The notes: generated from the sequence alone by a model not told the origin. 64,000 nt of DNA from Diphasiastrum complanatum (GCA_029204225.1 CM055099.1:42832597-42896596), one strand, 5' to 3'. Counted from the stretch's first letter, positions 32,591 through 44,233 are shown. Numbers and translations are program-made.

Positions 32591-35500
32591 TGCTTACCAA
32601 ATAATGATGGATAGACACAACATGTGACGCCAACCTGGAGACTATTGTGCATATAACCATGCAGCTCACCTGATCACTTGCCAAAGTATCAACTGTCAGT
32701 CCCTGAGCAACCATCTCCATCCCTGTCGGCTCACAACCATGGGCATGCTGGATCCACATCACCCTGTAATGCTCTCCATGCCCTCAGGATATGTACCACC
32801 ACAGGTACACATGCCACCTACCTCCAAGTAGGCTTGACCCGTCCCTAGGTCACCACATGATGCGTGCCAAGCCTAGACTCTTGCAAATACAGCCAACTGC
32901 ATGAAAGATATAGATAGCTTATCCACGCCCGTGATGGTAGATGCCTCCCCATCGATGCCAATGTCCAAAACTGGCCCCTTGCTGTAATGCCAACCTGTAC
33001 TCCCAAATGAGCACACCATGAAGTCCTCACCATCAATGTCCCCTACAGTAGATCGCTAGCAAAACACCCATCATAGTGTTTGCCCTCCGATCACACCTCG
33101 TGCGATCTCCATCAACTTTCCAACCTAGAGCTGGCTCTTAAAGCTTCACGCTTTGTCCATTTGCGTTTGCAGTGTTCTGATTCCATTATGAATCCCACTT
33201 GTAAGTCCTGTCCATGCTAATGACTTAAGTCCAATATGAAATAGCTGCCCCCTGATGATCATCCCATGTCATCCCGTAGTGCTATCCCTACCAGGTTTCC
33301 CAATGTCATCCCTGATCACAAAGATTTGAGCATCTATTATGTAGTGCTCACCTGTATTCCCCCAAACTAGCTCAAAACTGCTCCTGTGAATGGTTCCAAA
33401 CCACTCCCTAAGAATACATTGAGATGTGAACTCCAAAGCCGCCATCAAGTCTCTCACATGATTGTGCATGCCAATATCCCTCCAAGTAAACCTGTGAGAT
33501 CTTCCATGGCCCAAACCAAACGATCTATACCATGTCATCACTGGAATCTGCATCCCTGATGCAATCATGATATGGCAAATTGACTTGACTTATCCAAACT
33601 GGCAGTTGAAGTGTATCTATTCGATGACAAATCTGATACACTGCTCCACAGCTACAATGGCTTGATCAAAATTGACTTACCCACTGCAAAACCGCAAAAT
33701 CATCACACTCACCACTCGCCAAGAGTATCCAAAGTGTGATTATTGACCTGTTCTTCATCGTCTACGTGTCCCACGCACAGCTCGTCCAATGCAAGTCTGC
33801 TATCTTGCCCAATGGCTTTCAACTGGCACCACTGCGCACTTCCATCACCTGTGACCGTCAAAATCTGTGTACCTCCAAGCTAGCCCATATTTCCCTCCGA
33901 ATGAGAAATTTCCAAGCTACAGATGCGTGTGTCAATGCAGCTATCACCTGACTCAACAATGCCACTGCCGATCAAACCTGTGAGAGCGTTCCCCCAAAAC
34001 GCCACTTGACGTTGGTTGGTTCGAACCCCAAAAGTTGAACTTGATCACAAGAATTTTTCATCTGTAACCGGCATACCATGCCTACCTCTCACCTGTGATT
34101 GCTTGACCTCTCAAAATTGTCGCCAATGATGAGTAGTCACGCTGCCAAACTGCACTTCCGTCGCCAAAACTAGCTTTCTCCACACAAATCCACTACCATT
34201 CACCCCCATACTGCATTTACCACTTCCAAAAACCCTGTTACCCTGTCAAGAGTAAGTAATAATGATTTTGAAGCGATAATGCCTCATTGTACTGCCATGT
34301 AGCAGGTTTCACCAGCCAAAAATTGCCCCAAATTTGGCCCTACGGTACCCAAATAACGAATGTAGCCCATCACTAGGTCACCCGCACTCCGCTCGATAGA
34401 ATGGTGATGAAAACTCTCCAAAACGTGTTTTTCCCTACTTTGTGATGTCGCTCTATCCGCTAGCTCTGAGCAGCCAGTTTTAGGGGTCATTTTGGCTCAA
34501 GGATGGCCAAAAAAGGTGCCCTCTAGCCAAGATCAGGCCTAAAACCAAAAATAGCTTGCAAAATGAACTGTTTCTTCGTTTTGAAGATTTTTAATGAAGA
34601 ATTGGTGACTTTAAAAGTTGGGTCCCTTCAATGCATTTCTTTTGAAGCTTTTTAATGGAAATTCTTCACAACTGGCCTTCAATATTTCATAGGCCCTTTC
34701 AAATGCATTCAGTGGCTATCCTCTCATCCTGTGGTCCAACTTCCTCCCCAATAAATGCATCTGGACCATTAAGGGTAACTCCATCCGATCTGATGGACGC
34801 CATGCCATCCGTGCGCTGATGTAAACTCTTATGTGCACCATCCACTTTGGAGCACTACTGTTCCCTTCCCATTGGGTGCGCGCGAGGTCCCGCGTGACCT
34901 CCTCCTCTCTTCTCCTTCCAAAGACATGCTATGGTTTTTTTTTTTTTTATGGCTACATCTGATTTGAGCATCCAAGCTCCACGTCTAGACCGCAGCTTGT
35001 CACGGCCTCTTGGAGGCTGCTACGCCCTGCCAAAACACCCACCTGTAGATTGTTACAACATAAAAAATGGTTGCTTGTAGATAAAGATCCACCACTTACC
35101 ATTCCCAAACCCTAGCTAGCAAAGAAGAGAAGGATTTATTGGGCTTCACTCAGGCTTTCCCTGAGATTTCTCTTGTAGCTCCCTGCCTCACAGAGGTCGC
35201 CCTACCTCAAGGCATCCAATGCAATTTACAGTATGTAAATTGGTGCGGTATTGCTCCCGAATAGGCTGATTTTCTGAGAAAACCACCAACACCCCACAAA
35301 ACTGGAAATTTCCAAAATCTCCTCAGTTTTCCACCCAATCTGATCTTGTGAATTGCTATGGCTCTCTATCACTGCTCTTTGCAAATCCCTTGCAAGCCCC
35401 GTTGCACCAAACTGCTGTCCACACAGTGAATAACGTAGCCAACATCGATGATTTCCCTAAAACCACCGATACTGCAAGTTTCTCCGTGAATTCTCTCTAG

Positions 35501-35691
35501 AATCTACCTACAACGATCGTTTTGATCTTCCTCAAAGCGCCGATCGAAGGAACTTTGCTGTCTCCTACCATCCGGACTACCTATATCCCGTATGGAGTCC
35601 TCTCTCCTGAGATGCTTTGAGTGCTATTTCTCCTTGTGGAAGACGCTATCCCATAGCTCCACCGGATCGTGCATACCTGCATCACCCTGAT

Positions 35692-35703
35692 GCTCTGATA
35701 CCA
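35692..35703 (-). other. Primer-binding site of element L
   Basis: TGGTATCAGAGC on the minus strand, separated by about 11 bp from the putative LTR terminus at 35715. It is the best evidence that L is an LTR element. Confidence 0.65.
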
Positions 35704-35714
35704 AGTTGAAATTC

Positions 35715-36175
35715 TGTTAGGAACTAGTGCAGTATGTAGATCACATCACACAATCACCATAGCCACTCCTCACAAGCTCTCAAAGATGGCACAACAAAAG
35801 TTAAGTCTATTATGAAGAAACACTATACATATAGCAAAGCCCCAAACTGCATGGGCTCAACAGGTGTCACTAAACTGGACTACCACCTGCCAAACTAGAA
35901 TTAGGCCCAATATGGCCACATATACTGACAAACCCAGGACATGCCCCTGAGTATAGCATAATGAACACAAAATCACTGTACAAGCTAATTTCTTCCTACG
36001 TGTGGCTACCCGGCTAACCCAAGTAGCTGTCTACGGGATCAGTGCCCGATCAATATATCCTAACGGGTCACGTCCCGATCACAACCATATACAGTAAACC
36101 AAATAAACTATACAGTAATTCCATCATCACATTTAGAGCTTATACTAACGAATCAGATCACAAGATGATTTCTAA
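35715..36175 (-). repeat. 5' LTR of element L, outer end uncertain
   Basis: The inner edge reads TGTTAGGAAC on the plus strand; the outer end is placed at a TTTCTAAC near 36170 by terminal symmetry only. No second copy is present to confirm it. Confidence 0.35.
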
Positions 36176-36443
36176 CTGAAAGGCCAAGACAACATTAGAC
36201 AGATTGAAAATCTGTTGAGTGGGAAAAGTTCTACAATTTTTTTTTAGTCTTTGTGAAAAGTGCCATTTGTCAGAGAGTCACACCAGCCAGTGTCTAGTAC
36301 TGTCATTTAGAGTTTTGAGCCTTCATACTTTTCAATTACTGATATCTATTTGTTTGAATGATCACTCGCTTCAAAATCTTTGCAAAGAAGAATCTAGAAT
36401 ATTCCCTCTGAAAGTTCTTATATTCTCTCTACGTTTCATATTT

Positions 36444-36695
36444 GTACCAATATCGGATCCAAGCATGCGAGCTAAATAGAATCCCGAGCAGTTGTACATT
36501 CGCGTTCAAGTCCGATATCGCATGTCTGTACCAATATCGGATCCAAGCGCTCGAGCTAAAGAGAATCCCGAGCAGTTGTATATCCGTGCTCCAGTCTGAT
36601 ATTGCAAGTCAGTACCAATATCAGATCCACGCGTGCGAGCTAAAGAGAATCCCAAGCAGTCGTACATCCGCGTTCCATTCTGATATTAGGTGCAC
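36444..36695 (+). repeat. 84-bp tandem repeat, three copies
   Basis: Copies begin at 36444, 36528 and 36612, each GTACCAATATC(G/A)GATCC. Within each unit a 9-nt arm pairs with a second arm about 54 nt downstream. The frame stays open across all three (YQYRI..ELKRIPSS...), which follows from the 28-codon length and need not mean coding. Confidence 0.9.
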
Positions 36696-36989
36696 AGCCA
36701 AAAAATATACAATTTTGTGGTGTGATAAATTTTTTGATCCGGACTCATCTATCCAGTAATGGCAACTCTAAGTGAGTGTGTCCTTAATGAGTCAAGCGAA
36801 TTGGAAGGAGTCGGCAACTATGTAGTTTGAAATTCAAACTGAAAAACATTTTGATGGAAAAGTAGCTATGGGAGATCGTGACAGGTGAAGAGACAAGGCC
36901 AATGATTGAAGAAGATCAGGAGACATTTGACAGGAGAAAAAAAACGAAAAGCATAAAATGTCATCAACTTATCAGTTAGAGATGCAATT

Positions 36990-38270
36990 ATTCCCTACAT
37001 TTTGGATTCAGAAGGACCAAAAGAAGCATGTGATATGTTGAAGGATCAAGGCCGAGGTCAAGGATGCGGCTATTCAAGGCAAAATAAACCTAGAAATTGT
37101 AGGTACTACAACAAACTTGGCCATTGGGAACATGAATGCTTCAAGAAATAGAAGGAGATAGAACACAAAAAAGACAAATGGCAAGCGGTTGATCAACATC
37201 AATTTGATGATGATTATTATGAAGACAATGCTGATCAACATCAATACGATAATCAATATGAAGATGATACATGTTAGAGTTTAAACTTGTTCATTACAGC
37301 ATTAATGACAAGTGATGAAGCCAAGGATACTTGGTACATTGATAGTGGTGCATCTAAGCACATGACTTAAAAAAAAGAGTGGTTTTTAGAACTCAAGGAA
37401 ACTCACAATGGTGATGAAGTTGGACAAGCCGATGGCAAATTGCTATCTGTTAAAGGAGTTGGAGTGGTACCAGTGAAGTTAGCTAGCGGGAAGATAAAGC
37501 GGATAAGCAATGTGCAATATGTACCTAGCTTAGCTAACAATCTACTATCTGTTGGGACGATGGCTGATCAACAACTCAAGGTTGACTCTTGACAGTGACA
37601 AATGTCTTGTCAAAGTCATCAAGAATCACTACAAAGTGATTGCTACAGGAACTAGAGTCATCAGGAATCGACATCAACGATTCGGTCATATTAGTGCTCA
37701 AATTTTATAGATTCTCAAAAGAGGTAATCTAGTTACTGGATTGCCTGATATTTTTTTTGAAAAAAAAATTGGATGCAAAAGCTATCAAGTGTATTCTCCT
37801 TGGATATGATGAGAAGGCCAAGACATACAGGATGTATGACACAAATGCACAAAAGCTTGTAATTTCTAGGAGTGCTACAATTGATGAGATGGGCCGAGGT
37901 GAACAATTTGAAGTAATCAATGAACCTTTTGATGAGGGAGCGAAAGTACAGGTCAAGAAGGAAGCCTAATGCTGAAATTCCCAAGAGAGTACCTAAATGG
38001 TACTTATCAGTCGCAGATGGTGCAAAGAAGGGAGATACTCTCGAATTTAGTGAGCAGGGAGATCTTAGAAGATCAAGTAGAAATCAAAAACCTCTTGCAA
38101 GATTAGGAATGAATCTAGACCTAATGGGTTCTGTGCTCAAGGCTCAAGAACCAAAAACTTCTGATATAACAAAAGAGCACAAGGAGTGGTGTGAAGATAT
38201 GGAAACAAAGATGGAAGCTATATCAAAAAATAGGACATGGAACTTCGTTGAGCTACCTGATGGTAAGCGC
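36990..38270 (+). pseudogene. Copia element G, gag-pro and linker remnants
   Basis: A zinc knuckle with the second Cys replaced by Tyr (CRYYNKLGHWEHEC, near 37101) is followed by acidic DDYYED repeats, the protease WYIDSGASKHMT (37332-37367), and IKRISNVQYVPSLANNLLSV. A deletion joins GLPDIFF near 37745 to KAIKCILLGYDEKAKTYRMY, the integrase tail, then the linker and start of RT (TWNFVELPDGK), where it ends. It is a distinct copia lineage from B-D. No LTR was identified. Confidence 0.75.
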
Positions 38271-38274
38271 CTAT

Positions 38275-38679
38275 CACTTGCAAATGGATATACAAGTTCT
38301 TTTCTACCTTCTTATTTTTACATTTCTTATTTTTTTGATTCTTTTAGATTAGACACAATATACATTTTACATTCTCTTGCCATTTTTGAAGTTCCCCCTT
38401 TTCATCTTTCCTCTAGAAGGACTACAGAAAAAACCTATTGTCTTTAGGACCTTTGTCATTTTCTCTTTTTGCTTCTAGCACCACCCCGTCTTTTCACTTT
38501 CACCTTCATTGTTTTCAACAAGATCAAGATCCAAGCCAATCCAAGCAGATTCAACAAATTCAGTAGATCATCAATGTAAGTCAACCATCCACATCTGTGA
38601 TTAATGCTTAGAATCTTTGTTGTTCCATCACTATAGCATACAACATTGACGAGAGACTTTGTATTCAACTCTTGTCTAT
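38275..38679. other. No feature recognised
   Basis: A T-rich stretch between the RT start of element G and the truncated 5' edge of element J. It shows neither coding motif nor LTR match. Confidence 0.4.
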
Positions 38680-38691
38680 CACTGAAACCTC

Positions 38692-40022
38692 AAAAAATGG
38701 GAGTGTTAACAAACATAAACCAAGATTAGTTGCAAAAGTTTATGCTCAAGAGAGAAGGATAGTATACGAGAAAACTTTTGCACCCGTGGCCAGGATGGTC
38801 ACAATAAGGCTAATCATTGCACTTGCATCTTATTTTGGATGGATTTGATGTCAAATGGATGTCTCTAATGCCTTATTGAATGGTTTTTTGGAAGAGGATA
38901 TCTATATGGAGCAGACACAAGGGCTCATCAAGCATGGAATGGAGAACAAAGTATGCCATCTCCAAAGAAGCATCTATGGCTTGAAGCAAGCCTCGAAATC
39001 TTGGAATTCAAGATTACATTGCTATCTCATTTCACTTTCTTTTTTTCAAAGTGAATATGATCCCACTCTTTACATTAAGTTTGATGATGCTAGTATTGTA
39101 CTTTTACTCATTCATGTAGATGACATCATCATTAGTGAATGGTATTAAAAAAATCAAGCTAGATCTATCGTTAGAATTGAAGATGGTAGATCTAGGATGT
39201 CCTCACTTCATCTTAGGCATAGAAGTGGTTAGAGGATCTGATTTTATCTTTATAAGTGAAGTAAACTATGTTCAAAGTTTTTTGAAGAAGTTTAAGATGG
39301 ATTGAGTGCAAAAGTGTTGACACACCAATGGTAAGATGTAAAAGTGCCAAATGAAGATGATGAAAGATCCTTCATAGACATCACTTTGTTTAGGCAACTT
39401 ATAGGGTCCTTAATGTGGATCACTATAACTAGACCGGATCTTAGCTTTAGTGTATGTAGTTTGAGCCAATCCATGCAAAAACGATTGAATATCCATTGGA
39501 TTTGGGATTCTATATAGAGGAGATGTGATTAACCTTCATGCATTTAGTGATTCAAATTTTGCAAGGGACAAGAGGGATAGGAAATCAACAAGTGCCTATT
39601 CAACTTTCATAGGAGAAGGTGTGGTTTCATGGCTTTCCAAAAAGCAAGAAACTATATCTCTATCTTCCACCGAGGCCGAGTACAAAGCTTTGACAACCAC
39701 TACAAAGGAGGTACTTTGGATCAAGAGATTATTGGTGGAGCTAAAGATCATGGATTAAGAGGAAGCACCAATCATCTACAATGACAATACATCAGCCCAA
39801 CACCTTGCATCTAACCCAATCTTCCATGCAAGATCTAAGCACATTGAGATATGCCATCACTTTGTGAGAGAAATGGTGCAAGCCAAGGAGATTGCTTTGG
39901 AGCATGTTCCAACCAATGAATGTGTAGTTGATCTACTTACTAAACCACGTCAAAAGACACCTTTTATGAAGTTCAGATCATCACTTGGAGTGATTAGTAA
40001 AGAAATGATTGAACCAAGCTAG
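38692..40022 (+). pseudogene. Element J reverse transcriptase and RNase H
   Basis: RT motifs are HKPRLVAKVYAQE, FAPVARMVTIRLIIALAS, QMDVSNALLNGFLEEDIYME and YGLKQASKSWN. The catalytic box is LLIHVDDIII with Tyr replaced by His. Frameshifts near 39130 and 39310 and a deletion near 39490 lead to RNase H (FSDSNFARDKRDRKSTSAYS, SSTEAEYKALTT, NPIFHARSKHIEICHHFVRE) and the end VVDLLTKPRQKTPF. Confidence 0.85.
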
Positions 40023-40036
40023 ATGGTGAGGAGGAG

Positions 40037-40605
40037 TGTTAAAAAATTCACAATTCTAGCTTGACTAGTTTTGGTCATATGAGTCGTAAATAGTTAGATG
40101 GTCATGATGTGGCTTGTCACATGTGACAAATAGCATATGATTCCATTCATAAGGATGTTCTCAAGTTGACCTAAGTGATAGAACCTTTGGAATGAGTCCA
40201 AATCATGCTTAGATACAAGACATAAAAAGTAGGAGCTATTTTGGGTAATTTTTACATTGTTGAGGTATCTCCAAGATTCCAACCTAACTTGGTAGGGATG
40301 AAAGATTAACCAAAATTAGCATTAGGAATAGGTTTAGAGCTACTCATACCTTTCCAAAACCATGATGGATCATGTATATGTAGGTGATCATCTCTCACCA
40401 AAGTCAATCAAGCAATTTCATGGTTTTTCTCTCATATTGGTGCAATTGCTCTCTATGTTCATATTTCTTTGAAATCTTGTGATTTGTAATCATTATAGAT
40501 TGAATGTGGGTCTGGTGTATAGTGCACAAACTGTGGGAGGCCGTACTTTCACACGTGTGAAGGCGTCTTCAAGGATTTAAGCCATTTAGTGAGGTCCAAG
40601 CATAT
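40037..40605 (+). repeat. 3' LTR of element J, right end truncated
   Basis: Starts TGTTAAAAAATTCACAATTC after a GAGGAG tract. It shares blocks with LTR H at 12957 and carries the perfect palindrome TTCACACGTGTGAA at 40548-40561. Confidence 0.65.
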
Positions 40606-40835
40606 ATTTTCGATGGAGATGGTGCAACTTGTGCTAGCATTATGGAATTTAAATTTATTGTTTTCCTCATCATTTCAAGTGTTTTGGGATCTTGATTTGC
40701 TATGAATTTCACATATTGATGGTCGATCATCTGCGTGAGTACAATGAGCCCGTGTCGCTTTCTATATAGAGACACGTAAGAGGGTGGTATGTCGCTTATC
40801 AACAATCAAAAGTCGGTTGGCTTACGTATTGGGTT

Positions 40836-42430
40836 TGCTTCCTTCTGCTCTACTTTTCTTGGTGAGGCTCTCTAGGAGGATGTTGCTCATTTAGATTTGC
40901 TTCCCTGGTTGGGCGAACTCAGGTCACGTTTGGCATCTTGACGTCTTGCTTTATCCAGTGTTCTTCTTATCTGCTACGGACTTTCTCCCCTACTCAGGAC
41001 TTTTTGCATCTTCTCTCTTCCTTTGATAGCTCTATTATGGATGTTTTTGGCCGCCTTTTGGGCCCAGGTTCTTTGGATGGTGTGGAGACCCTTTCAGCTT
41101 GAAACTAGACTCGGTTACCCATTTCTTGTGGAGGTGTGGGTCTTCTCTCTATGGTTTCTTCTGCACCTACAACATTTCTTGGGAGCTGGGCTCTTGTCGC
41201 CCCTGCTTTGTCTTCTCGGTTCCTCTCTGGCTTTCGCCCTCTCTTGGCAGATTGCATTCTCTGTCTTTCCAGCACCTCCTCATCGCTGTGCAAGAGCTCC
41301 TCTCCCTCTCTGCCCAAGCTTGTCTTCCTCCTTTTGAGCAACTCCTCACTTTGAGCTTTGATCACATGCAAGAGACCCTCTTGGAGCACGTGCACAAGCA
41401 AACCCTTTCCAGCATGCTCTCTGAGGCTCCTTCGGCGTTGCATCGAGCTCGGTTTCTTTCTTGTGTGGGTCTTGGTGCGGGGGCTTGGCTGTCAGCTCGG
41501 CCTATTATTTCTTCCTTTTGGTTGTCTTCGGCCATCTTCACCACTGCTCTTCATCTTCGCTTGGGGCTACCTCATCCTTCGGTCTTGGGTCTCTCCAAGT
41601 GTGTTTGTGGTCACCCTATTGATGCTCTTGCTGTCCACCTCCTCCGCTGTCCTTCTAGAAGTGAGCGCATAGCTACGCATGATGTTGTTAGAGATGCAAC
41701 GGCCGCTATAGCCAGAGATGGAGGATTCCATGTCCTCAGAGAGCAATCTCATTTCCTTACTTCTTCTGCATCCCACTCTTCCCGTAGGTGGGTTGACATT
41801 GTCCTCTCTCAAATGGGCTTTGTACTTTGGCAAATGTTGTTGTTGCTAATCCCACGCGTGGTGACCTATTGCCTTGCTCTGCATTCACACTAGGAGAAGC
41901 GGCAGGCGTGGCAGCACAAGATAAGAGAAAATACTACTCCGACAAGCACCCCATTAATGCTTTCCTTCCCCTGGCAATTGAGACTTATGGCACTTTGCAT
42001 CGACGCTTTGAGGTCTTTCTTCGCATGTGTTCTCATCAGGCAGCAGAGCGTTAAGGTATTTTTGGTTCTATTCTCGTGGCTTCTTTCAAACAACATATTT
42101 CCATTGCCTTGCAATGTGCTCAGGCCCTATCAATTCTGCAGTGAGCGACGGTGGCTGGGTCTACTACATCTCATCTCCTTTCATTAGCTGACTCACCAAC
42201 TCTTCACTTTCTGATCTGCTGTAGTCAGTTGGCAGACTCCCACTGACATCATCATAGTTTATGCACTTTTATTTTTAATGCCAGGATCCGGATTAATCTG
42301 AACTTTACTGTAAGCTTGCTCTTCTTTGAGCTTACTTTCATTTAAACTTCCACTTCGGGGTGTATATATCTTCTCACTACTAGCTTTTACTATGAATAAA
42401 TGCACTAGGGTGTTCATCATTATCAACCAC
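40836..42430 (+). mobile_element. Non-LTR retrotransposon 3' fragment 2 with restriction-like endonuclease
   Basis: The left part retains the RT thumb (TRLPISCGGVGLLSM, then FLGSWALVAPALSSRF). After frameshifts, 41356-41893 reads FLSCVGLGAGAWLSARP, LHLRLGLPHPSVLG, the zinc site CVCGHPIDALAVHLLRC, IATHDVVRDATAAIARDGGF and RRWVDIVLSQ. The next frame gives VVVANPTRGDLL, AAQDKRKYYSDKHPINAFLP and LAIETYGTLHRRFEVFLRMC. The Asp, Asp, Lys and Glu of a PD-(D/E)XK endonuclease can be placed in order. It is decayed and partial, and much more GC-rich than its surroundings. The 3' limit is approximate, after TGAATAAATGCAC. Confidence 0.65.
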
Positions 42431-42695
42431 AACATTTACTTGTGAACAAGGTTTTACTAAATCAAGATTCTTTCCTAAAAGAATAACAATCCTCTTTTGA
42501 AAAGTTTTGATCTACTTCAAACATTAAAGAATCAAAACCATTTGCTTATGGATCCAGAATGTATCCAACGTTTCAATGTTTTAGAACACTACTTTTTGGG
42601 ATGTTCGTTCCAAAATGCTAGATGCATGGAACATGATCCGACAACTTAGGTTGCGAAAATGTTGTGATGTCACTCACTTGTTTTTTATGTTGTTT

Positions 42696-42793
42696 TTTTT
42701 GGAAAAGAATTGATACTGCTTGAAGTGGATATTTTTAAGATCATGCAAGAGTAAAAATATCCACTTCAAGCAGTATCAATTCTTTTCCAAAAA
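42696..42793. repeat. Perfect 42-bp inverted repeat with a 14-nt loop
   Basis: Arm 42696-42737 is the exact reverse complement of 42752-42793 across the loop AGATCATGCAAGAG. A third, imperfect copy of the right arm follows at about 42799-42830, and a diverged copy of the left arm (CTACTCGAAGTGGATGTTTC) lies at 42863-42882. Confidence 0.95.
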
Positions 42794-43061
42794 TATCTTA
42801 AAAATATCCACTTCAAGCAATATCAATTCACTTTTCTTCTTGTTTTAGGGGAAACCATCAAGGCTACTCGAAGTGGATGTTTCTCAGATTATTGTAGCAG
42901 TCACGATCTTTCTAGGTATGTAGATTGGCATCATTCATTAACCTTCCACAGACTCTTATTAAGTATTAACTTCCTAATAATATGTATTTTTTGCAGTGTA
43001 TAGTCTTGTCGGTTATATGTTTAAATTCTACACACTGGTGTATTTATACACCATCCAAATG

Positions 43062-43175
43062 ATGTCATTATTAGACAATAGGGTGCTAGAAAATATGGCC
43101 TACAACTAGAATGGACAAATGTCATTATCAGACAATAGGGTGTTAGAAAATATGGCCTTTAACTAGAATGGATGA
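43062..43175 (+). repeat. 57-bp tandem duplication
   Basis: Two copies begin ATGTCATTAT at 43062 and 43119 and differ by a few bases. No function is evident. Confidence 0.85.
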
Positions 43176-43580
43176 GATAGGTTGTTGGCTTGCTGATTTT
43201 GCCTGTCTTTGGGGAGTTCTGTCTGAGTACCATGCCTTGAGCAATCAAGTTGGAAAACATTCAGCCTATATCTTTGCATTTAAGACATAATGATGAAGTG
43301 GTAGTTGTGAATTGCATGTTTAGGCTTAGACATCTTATGGAGGAGAGCCTTAAGAAGATCTTACTGAAAATGCATGAATCTAAAATTTTTCTACAAGGAA
43401 TTCTCAGCATAGGAAACTAGTCACCTTTAGGTTTTATGAACCGCTTCTACGAGTCTTTTGATGATTACTCAAATAAATTTGAGGCAATTGATGAATGCAT
43501 CCCAAGCTAAGTTGCTTCCGAATGGCACGTTTTGGAATACAGCATTCCAAAACACTACATTCTCAAACTCAGGATTGTCG

Positions 43581-43943
43581 TTATAAAAAAAATGTAAATT
43601 TTTTTATAACAACCCTTGAAGAAGCCCCATATCTAGCCACACTCAAGATACTCAAGTTCAAATTGCTTTGTGCATCCATATTCAGTCTAGAACAATGCTT
43701 GGAAAAAACAAACAATGCATGCTCTACTACCTGTTGAGTTAAAAATGGTGGAGTTGACAAATCTTCAAAGTGCAAGCCAAGGCCTATAGGATAATGCCCA
43801 AACGTCATTAACAAGGAATGAAATGTTTGTACAAATTCCACCCACATATTTTGATAATCAATTCCATAATGCGTGGATGGACTTTCTTCTAGAACATCGA
43901 CCTGAGAAATGATTGGCCTCACATGCATGAATACGTGTCCCAA
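43581..43943 (-). CDS. Hypothetical 120-codon frame downstream of the DUF7869-type gene
   Basis: An open frame (SPSTHYGIDYQNMWVEFVQT ... STPPFLTQQVVEHALFVFSK) in the same orientation as the DUF7869-type gene, about 440 bp beyond its end. I do not recognise it. It may be a second gene or tail of the same element. Confidence 0.2.
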   Translation of the reverse strand: MGHVFMHVRPIISQVDVLEESPSTHYGIDYQNMWVEFVQTFHSLLMTFGHYPIGLGLHFEDLSTPPFLTQQVVEHALFVFSKHCSRLNMDAQSNLNLSILSVARYGASSRVVIKKFTFFL

Positions 43944-44086
43944 AACACTTTTCTAGATTTTTTAAAAGAGTAGACCAACAAGCTGAATTCCTATCACGTC
44001 TCCAAACATGAAAGACAAACTTGGCTATGACAAATGCTAGAGCTAAAGAGGAAAGCTGATTGGCTCTTTTCCATTCACATGCAAGA

Positions 44087-44233
44087 AATATGAATGTGCA
44101 GCTTATGTAAAAGATTATCTTTTATTGTATCTTCATGCCATGTTAGACATTGTCTATTTTTGTCTAACATGGCAGAGAGATACAATAAAAGAAAATTTTT
44201 ATAAGCTTTGACACATTCATACTTAATGTAGAT
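44087..44233. repeat. Imperfect ~65-bp stem hairpin, pre-miRNA- or MITE-like
   Basis: The left arm 44087-44149 pairs with 44161-44233 around an 11-nt loop. A 13-bp perfect inner stem (GCCATGTTAGACA with TGTCTAACATGGC) and a 14-bp stem (CTTTTATTGTATCT) are separated by a small internal loop; an outer stem pairs TATGAATGTG with CACATTCATA. Confidence 0.8.

Larger units (their letters stand above)
32591..36180 (-). mobile_element. LTR derivative L with non-coding interior
   Basis: On the minus strand a 5' LTR (about 36175-35715) is followed by a primer-binding site and ~3.1 kb with no frame that matches Gag or Pol. This fits a large retrotransposon derivative (LARD). The interior is richer in G+C than its neighbours. 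A matching second LTR was not found, so the element is probably truncated at its junction with F. Confidence 0.4.
38680..40605 (+). mobile_element. Copia element J, 5'-truncated
   Basis: RT, RNase H and a 3' LTR (from 40037) of the same family as LTR H. The LTR is cut on its right by non-LTR fragment 2; the exact junction is uncertain. Confidence 0.7.
42440..43580. other. Unassigned stretch containing a perfect hairpin and a 57-bp tandem
   Basis: No retroelement domain was found. A possible short exon (42850-42914, between TTGTTTTAG and GTATGTAG) cannot be placed in any gene. The hairpin and tandem are listed separately. Confidence 0.35.

Noticed and set aside
33269-33568. 99-codon minus-strand frame in element L
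   Set aside because: It resembles no retroelement or host domain and is expected in a GC-richer non-coding interior.
34005-34040. GGTTCGAACCCC resembling a tRNA B-box/T-loop
   Set aside because: No matching A-box, acceptor stem or anticodon arm could be folded upstream; not a tRNA gene.
41105-41443. 112-codon minus-strand frame over non-LTR fragment 2
   Set aside because: Antisense of the RT/endonuclease region; the plus strand carries the recognisable motifs.
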